Below, in pieces: positions 37,552-49,127 of a stretch of DNA of 64,000 bases. The position numbers and the translations under genes are program-made. The notes beneath the pieces are model-generated. The model saw only the letters and a list, made by a program, of their open reading frames with translations, did no database searches and was not told where the DNA came from. The stretch is from positions 124,001 through 188,000 of the forward strand of contig CANGJJ010000002.1 in assembly GCA_947454485.1 (NCBI GenBank), given 5' to 3'. Each line of letters begins with the position of its first letter. The first letter of the stretch is position 1. The DNA is from Beijerinckiaceae bacterium (GTDB lineage: Bacteria; Pseudomonadota; Alphaproteobacteria; Rhizobiales; Beijerinckiaceae).

Positions 37552-38148
37552 TCAGACGATCTTGGCGGTACGTAGATAATTATAGGCCTGAATGATCTCG
37601 CGCAATTTGTCTTCGCGCGAGCGGTCGCCAGCATTGGCGTCCGGATGCAGGCGCTTGACCCATTCCTTGTAGCGATTCTTGATGGCTTCCGCATCTGCTG
37701 TGTCGTCCAAACCCAGCGTCGTCAGGGCCTTCATGACCGCCAGCCCATATTTGGGGCCTTTGGGCTCGGCGGGGCGACGCTGGCGGGCGCGGAACATGCC
37801 CAAAGGATCGCTTTCCTGCGGCTCGGCGCCCTCCTCCCGGAAGCCGCGCGCGGCCCGATTGACCCCCATGGTCCAGGTCGGGCGGTGACCAATGACCGCC
37901 TCCTTCTGGTAGAGGGCCACATCGGCATCGCTCATGCCGTTGAAATAATTGTAGGTCGCGTTGTATTCGCGCACATGGGTCAGGCAGAAGCAGAAATACT
38001 GCCCCTCGCGCAGCCGCCCCATAGGCGCGCGAAACTCGCCCACAGCCGCGCAGCCGGGATGGGCGCAAGGGGGATGTTCCGCAGCCGGGGCCGGCTGTTC
38101 CTTGGCCTTCGTCCGGATACGGTCAAAAATGCGCGAATTGAGGTTCAT
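37552..38148 (-). CDS. J-domain protein with N-terminal cysteine/histidine cluster
   Basis: A 198-residue DnaJ-family protein with a C-terminal J domain (about residues 135-198) that includes the HPD motif at 168-170, needed to stimulate DnaK ATPase. The N-half has a CAHPGC pair and a CFCLTH cluster around residues 30-65 that could bind zinc, then the YNYFNGMSDADVALYQKEA helix. Genes of this kind sit beside cobS in many Hyphomicrobiales. The ATG at 38148 is chosen by family start MNLNSRIFDRIR. It is divergent from bolA. Confidence 0.88.
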   Translation of the reverse strand: MNLNSRIFDRIRTKAKEQPAPAAEHPPCAHPGCAAVGEFRAPMGRLREGQYFCFCLTHVREYNATYNYFNGMSDADVALYQKEAVIGHRPTWTMGVNRAARGFREEGAEPQESDPLGMFRARQRRPAEPKGPKYGLAVMKALTTLGLDDTADAEAIKNRYKEWVKRLHPDANAGDRSREDKLREIIQAYNYLRTAKIV

Positions 38149-38261
38149 GGGCGAGACATTATGGGTGTACACAGGGCTCCGCAAGGCGGCACTCGTTCCT
38201 ATTTGAACGTGGCTAGCTCGAGGGCAATGAGGTTGATGCAGTTTTGCAAGGAGCAGACCGG

Positions 38262-38552
38262 ATGAGTACGCGCGATGATATGATCGGCAAGCTGCAAGCG
38301 GCCCTCTCCCCCCTCGCTCTTGAGGTGGTGGATGACTCGCATCAGCATGCAGGGCATATCGGCCATCCAGGCTCGGGACATCCGGGCCAGATGTCGGCCA
38401 GTGAAACGCATTTCACTGTCAAAGTGGTGTCAGAAGCCTTTGCGGGCAAGACCCGCTTGGCCCGCCACCGGCTGATCAATGAGATTTTGGCCGAAAATCT
38501 GCGCGGCGGCGTTCATGCCCTCGCCATTGAAGCGCGCGCGCCCGGAGAGTGA
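38262..38552 (+). CDS. BolA-family protein
   Basis: A 96-residue BolA domain protein. It shows the SHQHAGH histidine cluster, ETHFTVKVVSEAFAGKTRLARHRLINEILAENL and the closing HALAIEARAP. BolA proteins pair with monothiol glutaredoxins through [2Fe-2S] clusters in iron homeostasis, and some act as morphology-linked regulators. AAGGAG lies 9 nt before the ATG at 38262. The insert GHPGSGHPGQMS between the His cluster and the main strand is slightly longer than usual. Confidence 0.92.
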   Translation: MSTRDDMIGKLQAALSPLALEVVDDSHQHAGHIGHPGSGHPGQMSASETHFTVKVVSEAFAGKTRLARHRLINEILAENLRGGVHALAIEARAPGE

Positions 38553-38625
38553 CAGCTCCGCTTTGCATTTGCGGATCAAAAGGCTAGGACTCGCATCAGT
38601 CCTCTTTGCGCAACGGGATCGACTT

Positions 38626-39846
38626 ATGCGCCTTCACGCTTTGGCGGCAGTTGCCACTGTCTTCCTCGCCACCTTGGCCGCGACCGCAGCCCCTGCGCAG
38701 GCCACGCCCTATGTGGTGATCGAAGCCGATACGGGCCGCGTGGTCAGTGAGCAAGAGGCCACTGCGCGCTGGTATCCTGCCTCCCTTACCAAGCTGGTAA
38801 CGCTCTATGTGGCCCTGCAGGCGGTGCGCGATGGCCGTGTGACCCTGCAGACCCCGCTCGTCGTGTCCCCGCGCGCCAATAAGGCGCCCCCCTCCAAAAT
38901 GGGCTTCAAGCCCGGCACAGAGGTCACGCTCGGCAATGCCTTGAAAATGCTGATGGTGAAATCGGCCAATGACATTGCCATCACCATCGCCGAAGGCCTT
39001 GGCGGCAGCGTCGAAGATTTCGCCACGATGATGAATGCGGCCGCTGTGCGCCTTGGGATGCGCGAGTCGCATTTCGTCAATCCCAATGGCCTCCACTCAG
39101 ACGAGCACTTCTCCTCAGCGCGCGACATGGCCTTGATCGGCTATGCGCTGTTTCGCGATTTCGACCAATATAGCGGCTTCTTTGGCATCGGCGCGCTGCG
39201 GCTCGAAGATCAGATCATCCCCACTCATAATGGCCTTCTGGGGCGCTATCCCGGCGCTGATGGCATGAAGACGGGCTTCACCTGCCCCGCTGGCTTCAAT
39301 GTTGTCGCCAGCGCAGCGCGCGGCAATCGCCGCCTGATCGCCGTCGTGCTGGGCTATCCCAATGCCAAGGCCCGCTCACTGAAAGCTGCCAGCCTGCTCG
39401 ATACTGGCTTTGCCTCTTATGCGCGGCGCACGACGATTGATGCACTGCCATCAGTCGCAGGTGCGCCACCCAATATGCGCTCGCGTGTTTGCGGTCCCAA
39501 TCGCGAGCGCGTCGCGGAGGATGATTTTGCAACTGTTGCGGGGCAGGCGCAGGACAATGAGCGCCCCGCCTTCTTCTCCTCGCAAGGCTCCGGCCCCTCG
39601 AGCGGCGTTGCCGTTCTGCAAGCGCAGATGGGCACGCGCCCTGCCTTTGAACCTGAAGAAATCTATATCGGCCGCGCGCCCGGCTATATGGGACCCTCGC
39701 TGTCTGCGCGCAGCACCTATGTCGCAGCCGCTGTTGGTGCGGCCGCCACAGCTGCTATGGTAAGCAAGCCCAAGGCGGCACCCGCCAAAGCCAGCAAGGG
39801 CAAGCCTGCCAAACCCAAGGGCAAGCCCAAGAAGCCCGCGCGCTAA
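38626..39846 (+). CDS. D-alanyl-D-alanine carboxypeptidase (S11, penicillin-binding protein)
   Basis: A 406-residue secreted serine peptidase that trims the terminal D-Ala of peptidoglycan stem peptides. The signal peptide ends APAQA. Active-site motifs are S53-L-T-K56, S113-A-N115 and K215-T-G217. After about residue 270 the usual C-terminal beta domain is replaced by a poorly conserved region, ending in a Lys/Pro/Ala-rich tail (GKPAKPKGKPKK) that may bind the wall. The ATG at 38626 fits the signal peptide. The DacA/DacF subgroup is not resolved. Confidence 0.92.
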   Translation: MRLHALAAVATVFLATLAATAAPAQATPYVVIEADTGRVVSEQEATARWYPASLTKLVTLYVALQAVRDGRVTLQTPLVVSPRANKAPPSKMGFKPGTEVTLGNALKMLMVKSANDIAITIAEGLGGSVEDFATMMNAAAVRLGMRESHFVNPNGLHSDEHFSSARDMALIGYALFRDFDQYSGFFGIGALRLEDQIIPTHNGLLGRYPGADGMKTGFTCPAGFNVVASAARGNRRLIAVVLGYPNAKARSLKAASLLDTGFASYARRTTIDALPSVAGAPPNMRSRVCGPNRERVAEDDFATVAGQAQDNERPAFFSSQGSGPSSGVAVLQAQMGTRPAFEPEEIYIGRAPGYMGPSLSARSTYVAAAVGAAATAAMVSKPKAAPAKASKGKPAKPKGKPKKPAR

Positions 39847-39857
39847 AGGATCTTGTC

Positions 39858-41048
39858 GTGAGCCATGAAGACGCGCGTCGTCCCCCGCCGCCCTTTCCCC
39901 TGACAGTCATCACCGGCTTTCTGGGCGCGGGCAAAAGCACGCTTCTCAATCGCCTGCTCAAAGACCCTGCGCTGTCCGACACAGTCGTCATCATCAATGA
40001 ATTTGGCGAGATTGGCCTTGATCATCTGCTCGTCGAACAGGCTGATGGCGATATGGTGCTCATGTCGTCGGGTTGTTTGTGCTGCACGATTCGCGGCGAT
40101 CTCATCACCACTCTGGAAGATCTGCTCAAGCGCCGCGACAATGGCCGCATCACGCCTTTCAATCGCGTCGTCATTGAAACAACGGGCTTGGCTGATCCCG
40201 CCCCCGTGTTGCACACGATCATGTATCACCCCTATCTGTTGATGCGCTTTCGCCTCGACGGCGTCGTGACTTTGGTCGATGCGGTCAATGGATCAGCCAC
40301 GCTTGACGCGCATGAAGAGGCCGTCAAACAGGCTGCTGTTGCTGACCGCATCGTACTCACAAAAACAGATTTGCCTGAAAGCGAAGGGCGCGCCGATGCA
40401 TTGCGCCAACGCCTTCATACACTCAACCCCAGCGCGACCATTCTGGACGCTGCCAAGGGTGAAGCGACGGCGGAGGCCCTGCTTAATCTTGGTCTCTTCG
40501 ATCCGCTCACAAAGATCCCGGATGTAAAGCGCTGGCTCAATGCCGAAGCTTTTGAAGAGCATGGTCACGACCATCATCACCATCACGGCCATGATCATGG
40601 GCACGATCATCACCACCACCATGATGAGCATGAGCACGGACAAGATCCGCATGATGTGAACCGGCATGATGCGCGTATTCGCGCCTTTTGTCTGGAGAGC
40701 GACACGCTCATGCCCAAAAGCGGCTTTGATCTCTTTCTTGATCTTTTACGGCAAGCCCATGGGCCGCATCTTTTGCGTGTGAAAGGCATTATCGGTCTAG
40801 ATGATGAGCCCGATCGCCCTGTCGTGATTCATGGCGTGCAGCATGTCTTTCATCCGCCCGTCAGTCTCGAGCGCTGGCCCAATGATGAGCGCAAGACGCG
40901 CATCGTCTTCATTCTGCAAGATATGGAACCCTCTTTTGTCGAGGGCCTGTGGAAGGCCTTTACCGGCACGCCTGCGCTTGATCAGGCAGACAGCGCAGCC
41001 CTCACCCATAATCCGCTGAAACCCACGACCGGCGGTTTGCTCAGCTAG
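39858..41048 (+). CDS. COG0523-family metal-related GTPase with His-rich stretch
   Basis: A 396-residue G3E-family GTPase. It has Walker A GFLGAGKST (residues 20-28), the metal-binding GCLCC motif (C73, C75, C76), the ETTGLADPAPV switch and the KTD base-recognition motif. A histidine-rich stretch at about 235-270 (16 or more His with Asp) precedes the CobW C-terminal domain. Such proteins insert or ration metals, often zinc, rather than make cobalamin. The start is GTG at 39858 with AGGA upstream. It lies 11 bp after the carboxypeptidase gene and overlaps the convergent acyl-CoA synthetase gene by 4 bp. Confidence 0.92.
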   Translation: MSHEDARRPPPPFPLTVITGFLGAGKSTLLNRLLKDPALSDTVVIINEFGEIGLDHLLVEQADGDMVLMSSGCLCCTIRGDLITTLEDLLKRRDNGRITPFNRVVIETTGLADPAPVLHTIMYHPYLLMRFRLDGVVTLVDAVNGSATLDAHEEAVKQAAVADRIVLTKTDLPESEGRADALRQRLHTLNPSATILDAAKGEATAEALLNLGLFDPLTKIPDVKRWLNAEAFEEHGHDHHHHHGHDHGHDHHHHHDEHEHGQDPHDVNRHDARIRAFCLESDTLMPKSGFDLFLDLLRQAHGPHLLRVKGIIGLDDEPDRPVVIHGVQHVFHPPVSLERWPNDERKTRIVFILQDMEPSFVEGLWKAFTGTPALDQADSAALTHNPLKPTTGGLLS

Positions 41049-42661
41049 CCCTGATCGCGCAACAATCGGCGAATGACTTTGCCCGATGTTGTCAGCGGCA
41101 TCTGGTCGATGAAGGCGACTTCGCGCGGATATTCATGCGCCGACAGACGCTCGCGCACAAAGGCCTGAATATCGGCCGCCAGTTCTGGCGAAGGCGCAAA
41201 GCCGGGCTTTGTCACGATGAAGGCTTTGACGATCTCGCCGCGAATGGCATCAGGCTTGCCAACCGCCGCGCCCAATTGGACAGCGGGATGTTTGAGCAAA
41301 CAATCTTCGATCTCGCCCGGACCAATACGATAGCCCGATGAATTGATCACATCATCATCGCGGCCAAAGAAAAACACATAGCCATCTTCATCACGTCGGC
41401 CTTGATCACCCGTGGTCATCCAATCGCCGATGAATTTCTCCGCCGTGGCCTCCTCGCGATTCCAATAGCCAAGGAACATCACAGGATCAGGACGCAGCAC
41501 CGCGATTTGTCCAGGCTCATCAACCTGACAGCTCGTCCCATCGGGGCGAATGACATCGCAGATATGGCCGGGCACCGCTTTGCCAATGGAGCCTGCGCGC
41601 GACACACCCAGCGCCGCACAAGAGGCGAGAACAAGATTACATTCGGTCTGGCCATAGAATTCATTGATCGTGAGGCCAAAAGCCTCGCGGCCCCATTGAT
41701 AGACCTCGGCGCCAAGCGACTCGCCGCCTGAGGCCAAAGTGCGCAGACGATGTTTGTAGCGCTGGCCGCTCTGATGCACGCTGCGCAACATGCGCAGAGC
41801 GGTCGGTGGAATGAATGCATTGCGCACATCAAGACGCTGCATCAGATCAAGCGCGGCATCAGGATCAAACCGATCAAAGCGGCGCGCAACAACGCTCACA
41901 CCAAAATAGAGCGAAGGCAGCAAGACATTCAGCAAGCCGCCCGCCCAAGCCCAATCAGCGGGCGTCCAGAAACGGTCCTTGCTGCGCGGAAATCCCTCAT
42001 GGGGAAATTGAACGCCCGGCAGATGGCCCAGCAAAACGCGATGCCCATGCAACGCACCTTTGGGCGGGCCCGTTGTGCCTGATGTATAAATCATCATTGC
42101 TGGATCATCGGGGCCGGTATCTTCGGCGATAAAATCAGCCTGCCCCTGTTCGATCATCTGCGCAAAGCCAAGCGCTGAGCCATCAGGACCATCAGTGCTG
42201 ACGGTGATGGAAAGATTGTTGAGAGCGGCGCGCAAAGGCGCGATTTTCGCTAGGCCAATATGATCGGTGATGAGCGCGCGCACGCCCGCATCTTGCAAAC
42301 GATAGGCAAGCGCCTCAACGCCGAACAAAGCGGCGAGCGGCAAAGCAATCGCGCCCAATTTGTAAATGGCGACATGGGCAATGGCGACCTCGGCCATCTG
42401 CGGCAACAAAATCGCCACACGATCACCGCGCGCAACGCCTGCTTTGCGTAGCGAGCTTGCCAAACGATTGGAGCGCTGGCGCAGCTCCTCGAACGTCACT
42501 GTGGTGATGTCATCGCCCTGCACATCGAGAATGGCGGGACGCTCTGGCTCACGCGCAGCCCATTCATCAGCAACCGCAACGCCAATATTAAAGCGCGCAG
42601 GAATGTCCCATTCGAAATGGGTATAGAGGTCGCGATAATTGGCAGGCGGTTCACGCAACAT
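41045..42661 (-). CDS. AMP-dependent acyl-CoA synthetase, ACSM-like
   Basis: A 538-residue adenylate-forming ligase that activates a carboxylic acid to its CoA thioester. It has the core MIYTSGTTGPPKGALHGHR, the A5 region NEFYGQTECN, WMTTGDQGRRDEDGYVFFFGRDDDVINSSGYRIGP and the C-terminal lysine in LTTSGKVIRR. Similarity is to medium-chain acyl-CoA synthetases more than to Acs at 13351-15288. Acid preference (medium-chain, aromatic or acetate) cannot be stated. Its start lies 70 bp downstream of the atpC stop. Confidence 0.92.
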   Translation of the reverse strand: MLREPPANYRDLYTHFEWDIPARFNIGVAVADEWAAREPERPAILDVQGDDITTVTFEELRQRSNRLASSLRKAGVARGDRVAILLPQMAEVAIAHVAIYKLGAIALPLAALFGVEALAYRLQDAGVRALITDHIGLAKIAPLRAALNNLSITVSTDGPDGSALGFAQMIEQGQADFIAEDTGPDDPAMMIYTSGTTGPPKGALHGHRVLLGHLPGVQFPHEGFPRSKDRFWTPADWAWAGGLLNVLLPSLYFGVSVVARRFDRFDPDAALDLMQRLDVRNAFIPPTALRMLRSVHQSGQRYKHRLRTLASGGESLGAEVYQWGREAFGLTINEFYGQTECNLVLASCAALGVSRAGSIGKAVPGHICDVIRPDGTSCQVDEPGQIAVLRPDPVMFLGYWNREEATAEKFIGDWMTTGDQGRRDEDGYVFFFGRDDDVINSSGYRIGPGEIEDCLLKHPAVQLGAAVGKPDAIRGEIVKAFIVTKPGFAPSPELAADIQAFVRERLSAHEYPREVAFIDQMPLTTSGKVIRRLLRDQG

Positions 42662-42681
42662 GCGTCAGGCTCCAAACGCGA

Positions 42682-42706
42682 CAAAGCCGGGACGAGCCCG
42701 GCTTTG
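42682..42706 (-). terminator. Probable terminator of the atp operon
   Basis: A 10-bp stem (42682-42691 with 42697-42706, loop acgag) lies 24 bp after the atpC stop. The T-tract on the minus strand is short, so its strength is uncertain. Confidence 0.6.
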
Positions 42707-42730
42707 AACAATAAGCAATGACGCGATCAT

Positions 42731-43132
42731 TCAGAGATTGAGCACGGCGCGCACTTCGCGCAGCTGCGCAAGCTTCTCAGCAGCCAAACGACGGGTCTCG
42801 TCGGAAGCTGCATCCGTGACATCTTCTTCAGCGTCGCGGATCTGCGCATCGAGCTTGGCAGCATCGAGCACTTCCACCGGGATCGCCTGTTCAGCGAGGA
42901 TGGTGAGGCCCTTGCCAGACACGTCAGCAAAACCGCCGCGCACGAAGAGGCGAGAGGTCTTGGACGAGGTTTCGCCAATCTGCACGATGCCGGGCTTGAG
43001 CACGCTCATCACCGGCGCATGGTTGTCCAGCACAGTGAATTCGCCCTCGGCGCCCGGAACGACCACGGCTTCGACATTGCCGGAGAACAGCAAACGCTCC
43101 GGCGAGACGAGTTCGAAGTGGAATGCGGCCAT
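42731..43132 (-). CDS. atpC: F1 ATP synthase epsilon subunit
   Basis: A 133-residue epsilon subunit, part of the rotating central stalk and inhibitor of ATP hydrolysis. The start [35 protein letters not shown] is typical, followed by [23 protein letters not shown] and a C-terminal helix pair. The ATG at 43132 is preferred over a TTG at 43150; GGGAG precedes it by 9 nt. It is last in atpHAGDC. Confidence 0.95.
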   Translation of the reverse strand: MAAFHFELVSPERLLFSGNVEAVVVPGAEGEFTVLDNHAPVMSVLKPGIVQIGETSSKTSRLFVRGGFADVSGKGLTILAEQAIPVEVLDAAKLDAQIRDAEEDVTDAASDETRRLAAEKLAQLREVRAVLNL

Positions 43133-43186
43133 CTGTTCTTTCTCCCGCAAAGGCGCGCCCGCTGGACGCGCCTGCGATCAATCTGA

Positions 43187-44620
<1,434 letters not shown>

Positions 44621-44640
44621 TTAGATCCTCTCGACTGCGG

Positions 44641-45519
44641 TCAGAGCGCTTCGGCGCCCGAGATGATTTCAATGAGTTCCTTGGTGATCATCGCCTGACG
44701 CGAACGATTGTACTGCGTCGTTTGCTTGCGAATCATGTCACCCGCATTTCGCGTGGCGCTGTCCATCGCGCTCATACGCGCGCCCTGTTCAGAGGCGGCG
44801 TTTTCGAGCAAGGCGCGGAACACCTGCACGGAAATGTTGCGCGGCAGAAGCGTATCCAGAATCTCGCCCTCTTCAGGCTCGTAATCATAGGAGGCTTGCG
44901 CGCCGGTCGTTTCCTTGCGCTCAGGGATCTGCGCCGGGATCAACTGCAGAGCCGTGGGGATCTGCTGAATCACAGAGCGGAAGCGCGAGAAGAACAAGGT
45001 GCAAACGTCAAATTCGCCGGTCTCGAAGAGATGAATGATCTTCTTGCCGATAACATCTGCGTTGGCAAAACCGATCTGACGCACAGAGCGCAGCTCGATC
45101 AATTCCAGCACATGCTTTTCGAACTGGCGGCGAAGTTGGTCATAGCCCTTCTTGCCGACAAAGATGATCTTCACCGTCTTGCCCTGCGCCAGAAGCGACA
45201 CGGCGTGATCACGCGCCATACGCGCAATCGACGAGTTGAAGCCACCGCACAGACCACGTTCGGCTGTGCAAATGACGAGCAGATGCACGTCATTCTTGCC
45301 ATTGCCAGCGAGCAGCGCAGGCGCTTGCGCGCCAACGCCGATACCGCCTGCCAGATTAGCCAGCACCGTCTCCATGCGCTCGGCATAGGGACGCGCAGCC
45401 TCAGCAGCTGTCTGCGCGCGGCGCAGCTTGGCGGCGGCGACCATCTGCATGGCCTTGGTGATCTTCTGCGTCGATTTGACGGAGGCGATCCGGTTTCGCA
45501 GGTCCTTCAGCGAGGGCAT
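44641..45519 (-). CDS. atpG: F1 ATP synthase gamma subunit
   Basis: The rotor shaft of F1, 292 residues. The N-terminal helix [35 protein letters not shown] and C-terminal [43 protein letters not shown] coiled-coil strands are classic. The central Rossmann-like part has [14 protein letters not shown]. It lies between atpA and atpD with short gaps. Confidence 0.97.
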   Translation of the reverse strand: MPSLKDLRNRIASVKSTQKITKAMQMVAAAKLRRAQTAAEAARPYAERMETVLANLAGGIGVGAQAPALLAGNGKNDVHLLVICTAERGLCGGFNSSIARMARDHAVSLLAQGKTVKIIFVGKKGYDQLRRQFEKHVLELIELRSVRQIGFANADVIGKKIIHLFETGEFDVCTLFFSRFRSVIQQIPTALQLIPAQIPERKETTGAQASYDYEPEEGEILDTLLPRNISVQVFRALLENAASEQGARMSAMDSATRNAGDMIRKQTTQYNRSRQAMITKELIEIISGAEAL

Positions 45520-45546
45520 GGGTTCTGCTCAGGTCAGAGGATCTGG

Positions 45547-47076
45547 TTACGCGAAGGACTTCGCGAAGGTCTCGACGATGCTCTTCAGCTTCGCACCATC
45601 TGCGTCCGAAAGATCTTTCGAGTCGCGGATGGAGTTCAGGAGATCAGCATGCGTGGTGCGCAGAAGCGCCAGCAGACCATCTTCGAAAGCGCGCACGCGA
45701 TTGACGGGCAACGCATCGAGATAACCATTCACGCCCGCGTAAATCACGCAGCACTGCTCTTCCATCTTCAGCGGCGAGAACTGCGGCTGCTTCAGGAGTT
45801 CGGTGAGGCGCGAACCACGGTTCAGCAAGCGCTGGGTGACGGCGTCAAGATCGGAGCCGAACTGCGCGAAGGCAGCCATTTCACGATACTGAGCCAACTC
45901 GCCCTTGATCTTGCCGGCGACCTTCTTGGTGGCCTTGGTCTGCGCGGACGAACCCACGCGCGACACGGACAGACCAACGTTCACCGCAGGACGGATGCCC
46001 TGATAGAACAGATCCGTCTCAAGGAAGATCTGACCGTCGGTGATCGAAATCACGTTCGTCGGAATATAGGCCGACACGTCGTTGGCCTGCGTCTCAATGA
46101 CGGGCAGAGCGGTGAGCGAACCAGCGCCATTGGCGTCGGAGAGCTTGGCAGCGCGCTCGAGCAGACGTGAGTGCAAATAGAACACGTCGCCGGGATAGGC
46201 TTCGCGGCCCGGAGGACGACGCAGCAGCAGCGACATCTGGCGATAAGCGACGGCCTGCTTGGACAGATCGTCATAGATGATCACGGCATGCATCGCATTG
46301 TCGCGGAAGAACTCGCCCATCGCGCAACCGGCGAAGGGAGCCAGGAACTGCATCGGAGCAGGATCAGAGGCGGTCGCGGCGATCACGATGGAATATTCCA
46401 AAGCGCCGCGCTCTTCGAGCACCTTCACGAACTGAGCCACCGTCGAGCGCTTCTGACCAACCGCGACATATACGCAGTACAGCTTCTGGCTCTCGTCCGA
46501 ACCGGAGTTGGCCGGCTTCTGGTTGAGGATCGTGTCGAGCGCAATGGCGGTCTTGCCGGTCTGGCGATCGCCGATGATCAGCTCGCGCTGGCCACGACCG
46601 ATCGGGATCAGAGCATCAACCGACTTGAGGCCGGTCGCCATGGGCTCATGCACCGACTTGCGGGGAATGATGCCGGGCGCCTTGACGTCGACGCGAGCGC
46701 GCTTGTCAGCAACGATCGGGCCCTTGCCGTCAATCGGATTGCCGAGCGCGTCGACAACGCGGCCGAGCAAGCCCTTGCCGACGGGAACGTCGACGATGGC
46801 GCCGGTGCGCTTGACGGTCTGGCCTTCCTTAATGTCACGGTCGGAGCCGAAGATCACGACACCGACATTGTCGGTTTCGAGATTGAGCGCCATCCCGCGG
46901 ATGCCGTTCTCGAACTCGACCATTTCACCGGCCTGCACATTGTCCAGACCATAAACGCGGGCGATACCGTCGCCCACGCTCAGCACCTGGCCAACTTCCG
47001 TGACCTGAGCCTCGTTACCGAAGTTTGCGATCTCGTTCTTGAGAATCGCAGAGATTTCTGCGGCGCGGATATCCAT
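45547..47076 (-). CDS. atpA: F1 ATP synthase alpha subunit
   Basis: The non-catalytic nucleotide-binding subunit, 509 residues. It has the P-loop [44 protein letters not shown] and the conserved [13 protein letters not shown] arginine segment. The start [16 protein letters not shown] is standard, and the ATG overlaps the atpH stop by 1 bp as part of a CATCA junction, consistent with coupling. Confidence 0.98.
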   Translation of the reverse strand: MDIRAAEISAILKNEIANFGNEAQVTEVGQVLSVGDGIARVYGLDNVQAGEMVEFENGIRGMALNLETDNVGVVIFGSDRDIKEGQTVKRTGAIVDVPVGKGLLGRVVDALGNPIDGKGPIVADKRARVDVKAPGIIPRKSVHEPMATGLKSVDALIPIGRGQRELIIGDRQTGKTAIALDTILNQKPANSGSDESQKLYCVYVAVGQKRSTVAQFVKVLEERGALEYSIVIAATASDPAPMQFLAPFAGCAMGEFFRDNAMHAVIIYDDLSKQAVAYRQMSLLLRRPPGREAYPGDVFYLHSRLLERAAKLSDANGAGSLTALPVIETQANDVSAYIPTNVISITDGQIFLETDLFYQGIRPAVNVGLSVSRVGSSAQTKATKKVAGKIKGELAQYREMAAFAQFGSDLDAVTQRLLNRGSRLTELLKQPQFSPLKMEEQCCVIYAGVNGYLDALPVNRVRAFEDGLLALLRTTHADLLNSIRDSKDLSDADGAKLKSIVETFAKSFA

Positions 47077-47639
47077 CAGCCGACCTCTTTCATGCGTGTG
47101 CGGATCGAGTTGAGTTTGGTCTTGAGCGAGCCGTCGACCATGCGCGACCCGAGCTTGACGACGAGACCGCCGATGATCGAGGGGTCGACCTTGACGGCGA
47201 CATCGATCGAGCGGCCACCCGCCACCTGAGCCAGAGCGACTTTGAGCTCTTCGAGGTGTTGGGCGGAAAGAGGTTCAGCCACCGTGACCTCAGCGCGCTT
47301 CACACCACGCGCCGCATCATGAAGCTTGCCGAAATCGGCGATCATGTCGGTGATGGCGAAGAGGCGGCGCTTGGACGCGACCAGCTTGATGAAATTGGCA
47401 GAGACGCCGCTGATTCCCGCGCGGGTCAGCAAGGCACCAATGGCCCTGACCTGCTCGTCAGCGGAGAAGACCGGGCTGCGCACCAAATGCGCCAGATCGG
47501 CGCTTTCGCTGATCAGCGCGGCAAAGTTTTTCAGATCGGCGGCAACTTTGTCCGTTGCGCCCTGTTCGGACGCGAGATGGAACAAAGCTTGGGCATAACG
47601 CCCTGCCATGCCGGAAACGATCGATTCCTCATTTGCCAC
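47076..47639 (-). CDS. atpH: F1 ATP synthase delta subunit
   Basis: The 187-residue subunit linking F1 to the peripheral stalk. It has the N-terminal [14 protein letters not shown] helix, [18 protein letters not shown], the conserved [12 protein letters not shown]-like segment (here [15 protein letters not shown]), and the C-terminal [32 protein letters not shown]. The start is GTG at 47639 with AGGGG 6 nt upstream. It begins the F1-only operon; F0 genes are elsewhere, as in most alphaproteobacteria. Confidence 0.95.
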   Translation of the reverse strand: MANEESIVSGMAGRYAQALFHLASEQGATDKVAADLKNFAALISESADLAHLVRSPVFSADEQVRAIGALLTRAGISGVSANFIKLVASKRRLFAITDMIADFGKLHDAARGVKRAEVTVAEPLSAQHLEELKVALAQVAGGRSIDVAVKVDPSIIGGLVVKLGSRMVDGSLKTKLNSIRTRMKEVG

Positions 47640-48122
47640 AAGCGGCCCCTGGAACGTCGAGTGCAGGGCACATTACCACCGCCGGCGGCGCGAGCCGCAA
47701 ACGATGCAATGTGCTGTGGGAACGGGGCTGAACAGGCGCGAGCGCGCATCCACCCCGAAGGCGGGCGTGAACTAACACATGGCCTAAGGCTACGCAACCC
47801 TGACGCTGCGCTTGCACCTTGGGCTTTAGGCCAAGCAAAGAGGCCGGGAACCGGGAAAAATCATGTCAGCACCGAACCAAAGCGTGGCGCGAAACCGTCA
47901 CTGCGACAAAAAGGTTCTGCTGAAGGCCAGAAATTCCATATCCCGTATTTGATCGCCCCGGATCTGCGGAGCCTCTCCAGGGCTCTAGTCCAAGCCTCAA
48001 GCCTTTTGGCGCAAACCGCCTGAGATGGCTCTGGGGGTGAGCGATTCGCCTGTGCAGCTGGAACTGCACCCGGCCTGAAATAATCAGGATCTGCACAGCA
48101 TCGCAGCCAGCCGATGAGCGGC
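47640..48122. other. Long gap upstream of the atp operon
   Basis: About 480 bp lie between the gpsA stop and the atpH start, both on the minus strand. The atp promoter must be here or further upstream; TTGCGT...TAGTTC near 47775-47805 on the minus strand is only a weak match. A 6-bp hairpin lies at 48052-48069. I found no RNA gene or convincing coding frame. Confidence 0.45.
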
Positions 48123-49127
48123 CTAGCCCTCAGCCTTAGCCGGGCGGGCGAGCAAAGCCTCGACCGCCTCATCCACTTTGAGCTGGCCCGCCACAATACC
48201 CGCCACGGCGCGCGAAATCGGCATATCGACGCCTTTTTCCATAGCAATTTCAACAAGTACGGGGGCTGTATAGGCGCCCTCGGCAAGCCCTGTCTGGCTG
48301 GCCTCTTGGGGTGTCTTGCCCTGCCCCAGCGCCACGCCGAAGGAGAAATTCCGGGACTGGGTCGAGCCGCAAGTGAGCACCAGATCACCAAGGCCCGACA
48401 GACCCATCAAAGTCTCGGGCCGCGCGCCAAAGGCCCGGCCAAAGCGCGAGAGTTCGGCAAAGCCGCGCGCCACCAAGGCCGCGCCCGCGCTGGCCCCAAG
48501 TCCCCGCCCCGCCGCAATTCCGCAGGCAATGGCGAGCACATTTTTCGCTGCCCCGCCGATCTCAACACCGGTCAGATCATCAGAATGATAGAGGCGGAAG
48601 GAGGGGGCCGAAATCGCCGCTGCAATCTGGCGGGCCAAATCTTCCCGCTCTGCCGCCAGAGTGACGGCGGTGGGCAGGCCGCGCGAGACATCGGCCGCAA
48701 AGCTGGGGCCAGACAAAACAGCCGCAGGATTGCGCGGCAGTTCGTCGCGCAGAACCTCGTTCATAAATTTGTGTGTTCCCCGCTCAATCCCCTTCGAACA
48801 GAGGACCACCGGCACGGTCGGGCTCAAAACAGGGGCCAACTGGCGCAACATCTCGCGGGTATTTTGCGCCGGGACAACACACAGCAGCAGATCGCATTGG
48901 GCAGCCACCGCCAAATCAGACGTGGGCGCCACGCGCGGCTCAATCTTCACGCCCGGCAGGCGCGCAGTCTCGCGGCTCAGCGCCAAAGCAGCCATGGCGG
49001 CATCATTGCGGCCCCATAGACGCACATCATGGCCCGCACGGGCTGCCACATTGGCCAGCGCCGTTCCCCACGCTCCTGCGCCAACAACGCTCACACGCGC
49101 GAATGTCACTGCGGCCTCATCCATCAT
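48123..49127 (-). CDS. gpsA: Glycerol-3-phosphate dehydrogenase [NAD(P)+]
   Basis: The enzyme reduces dihydroxyacetone phosphate to sn-glycerol-3-phosphate for phospholipid synthesis. The 334-residue protein has the NAD(P)-binding [17 protein letters not shown] near the N-terminus, the [10 protein letters not shown] and [22 protein letters not shown] blocks, and the catalytic lysine region in [21 protein letters not shown]. The ATG at 49127 overlaps the tsaD stop (ATGA), so frame upstream of it is not coding. Confidence 0.95.
   Translation of the reverse strand: MMDEAAVTFARVSVVGAGAWGTALANVAARAGHDVRLWGRNDAAMAALALSRETARLPGVKIEPRVAPTSDLAVAAQCDLLLCVVPAQNTREMLRQLAPVLSPTVPVVLCSKGIERGTHKFMNEVLRDELPRNPAAVLSGPSFAADVSRGLPTAVTLAAEREDLARQIAAAISAPSFRLYHSDDLTGVEIGGAAKNVLAIACGIAAGRGLGASAGAALVARGFAELSRFGRAFGARPETLMGLSGLGDLVLTCGSTQSRNFSFGVALGQGKTPQEASQTGLAEGAYTAPVLVEIAMEKGVDMPISRAVAGIVAGQLKVDEAVEALLARPAKAEG

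Noticed and set aside
36207-37595. Plus-strand 462-codon frame opposite cobT and cobS
   Set aside because: CobS and CobT motifs on the minus strand are complete, and the opposite frame has no recognisable domain.
39858-41048. Cobalamin biosynthesis protein CobW as a partner of cobS/cobT
   Set aside because: The His-rich stretch and GCLCC motif fit general COG0523 metal chaperones, and it lies in a different transcription unit from cobS and cobT.
44722-46170. Plus-strand 482-codon frame opposite atpG and atpA
   Set aside because: It is the shadow of conserved F1 subunits and has the His/Gln/Arg-rich look of antisense frames.
47866-48096. Small minus-strand frame (76 codons) between gpsA and atpH
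   Set aside because: It has no ribosome site, no recognisable sequence and a composition no different from random frame in this DNA.
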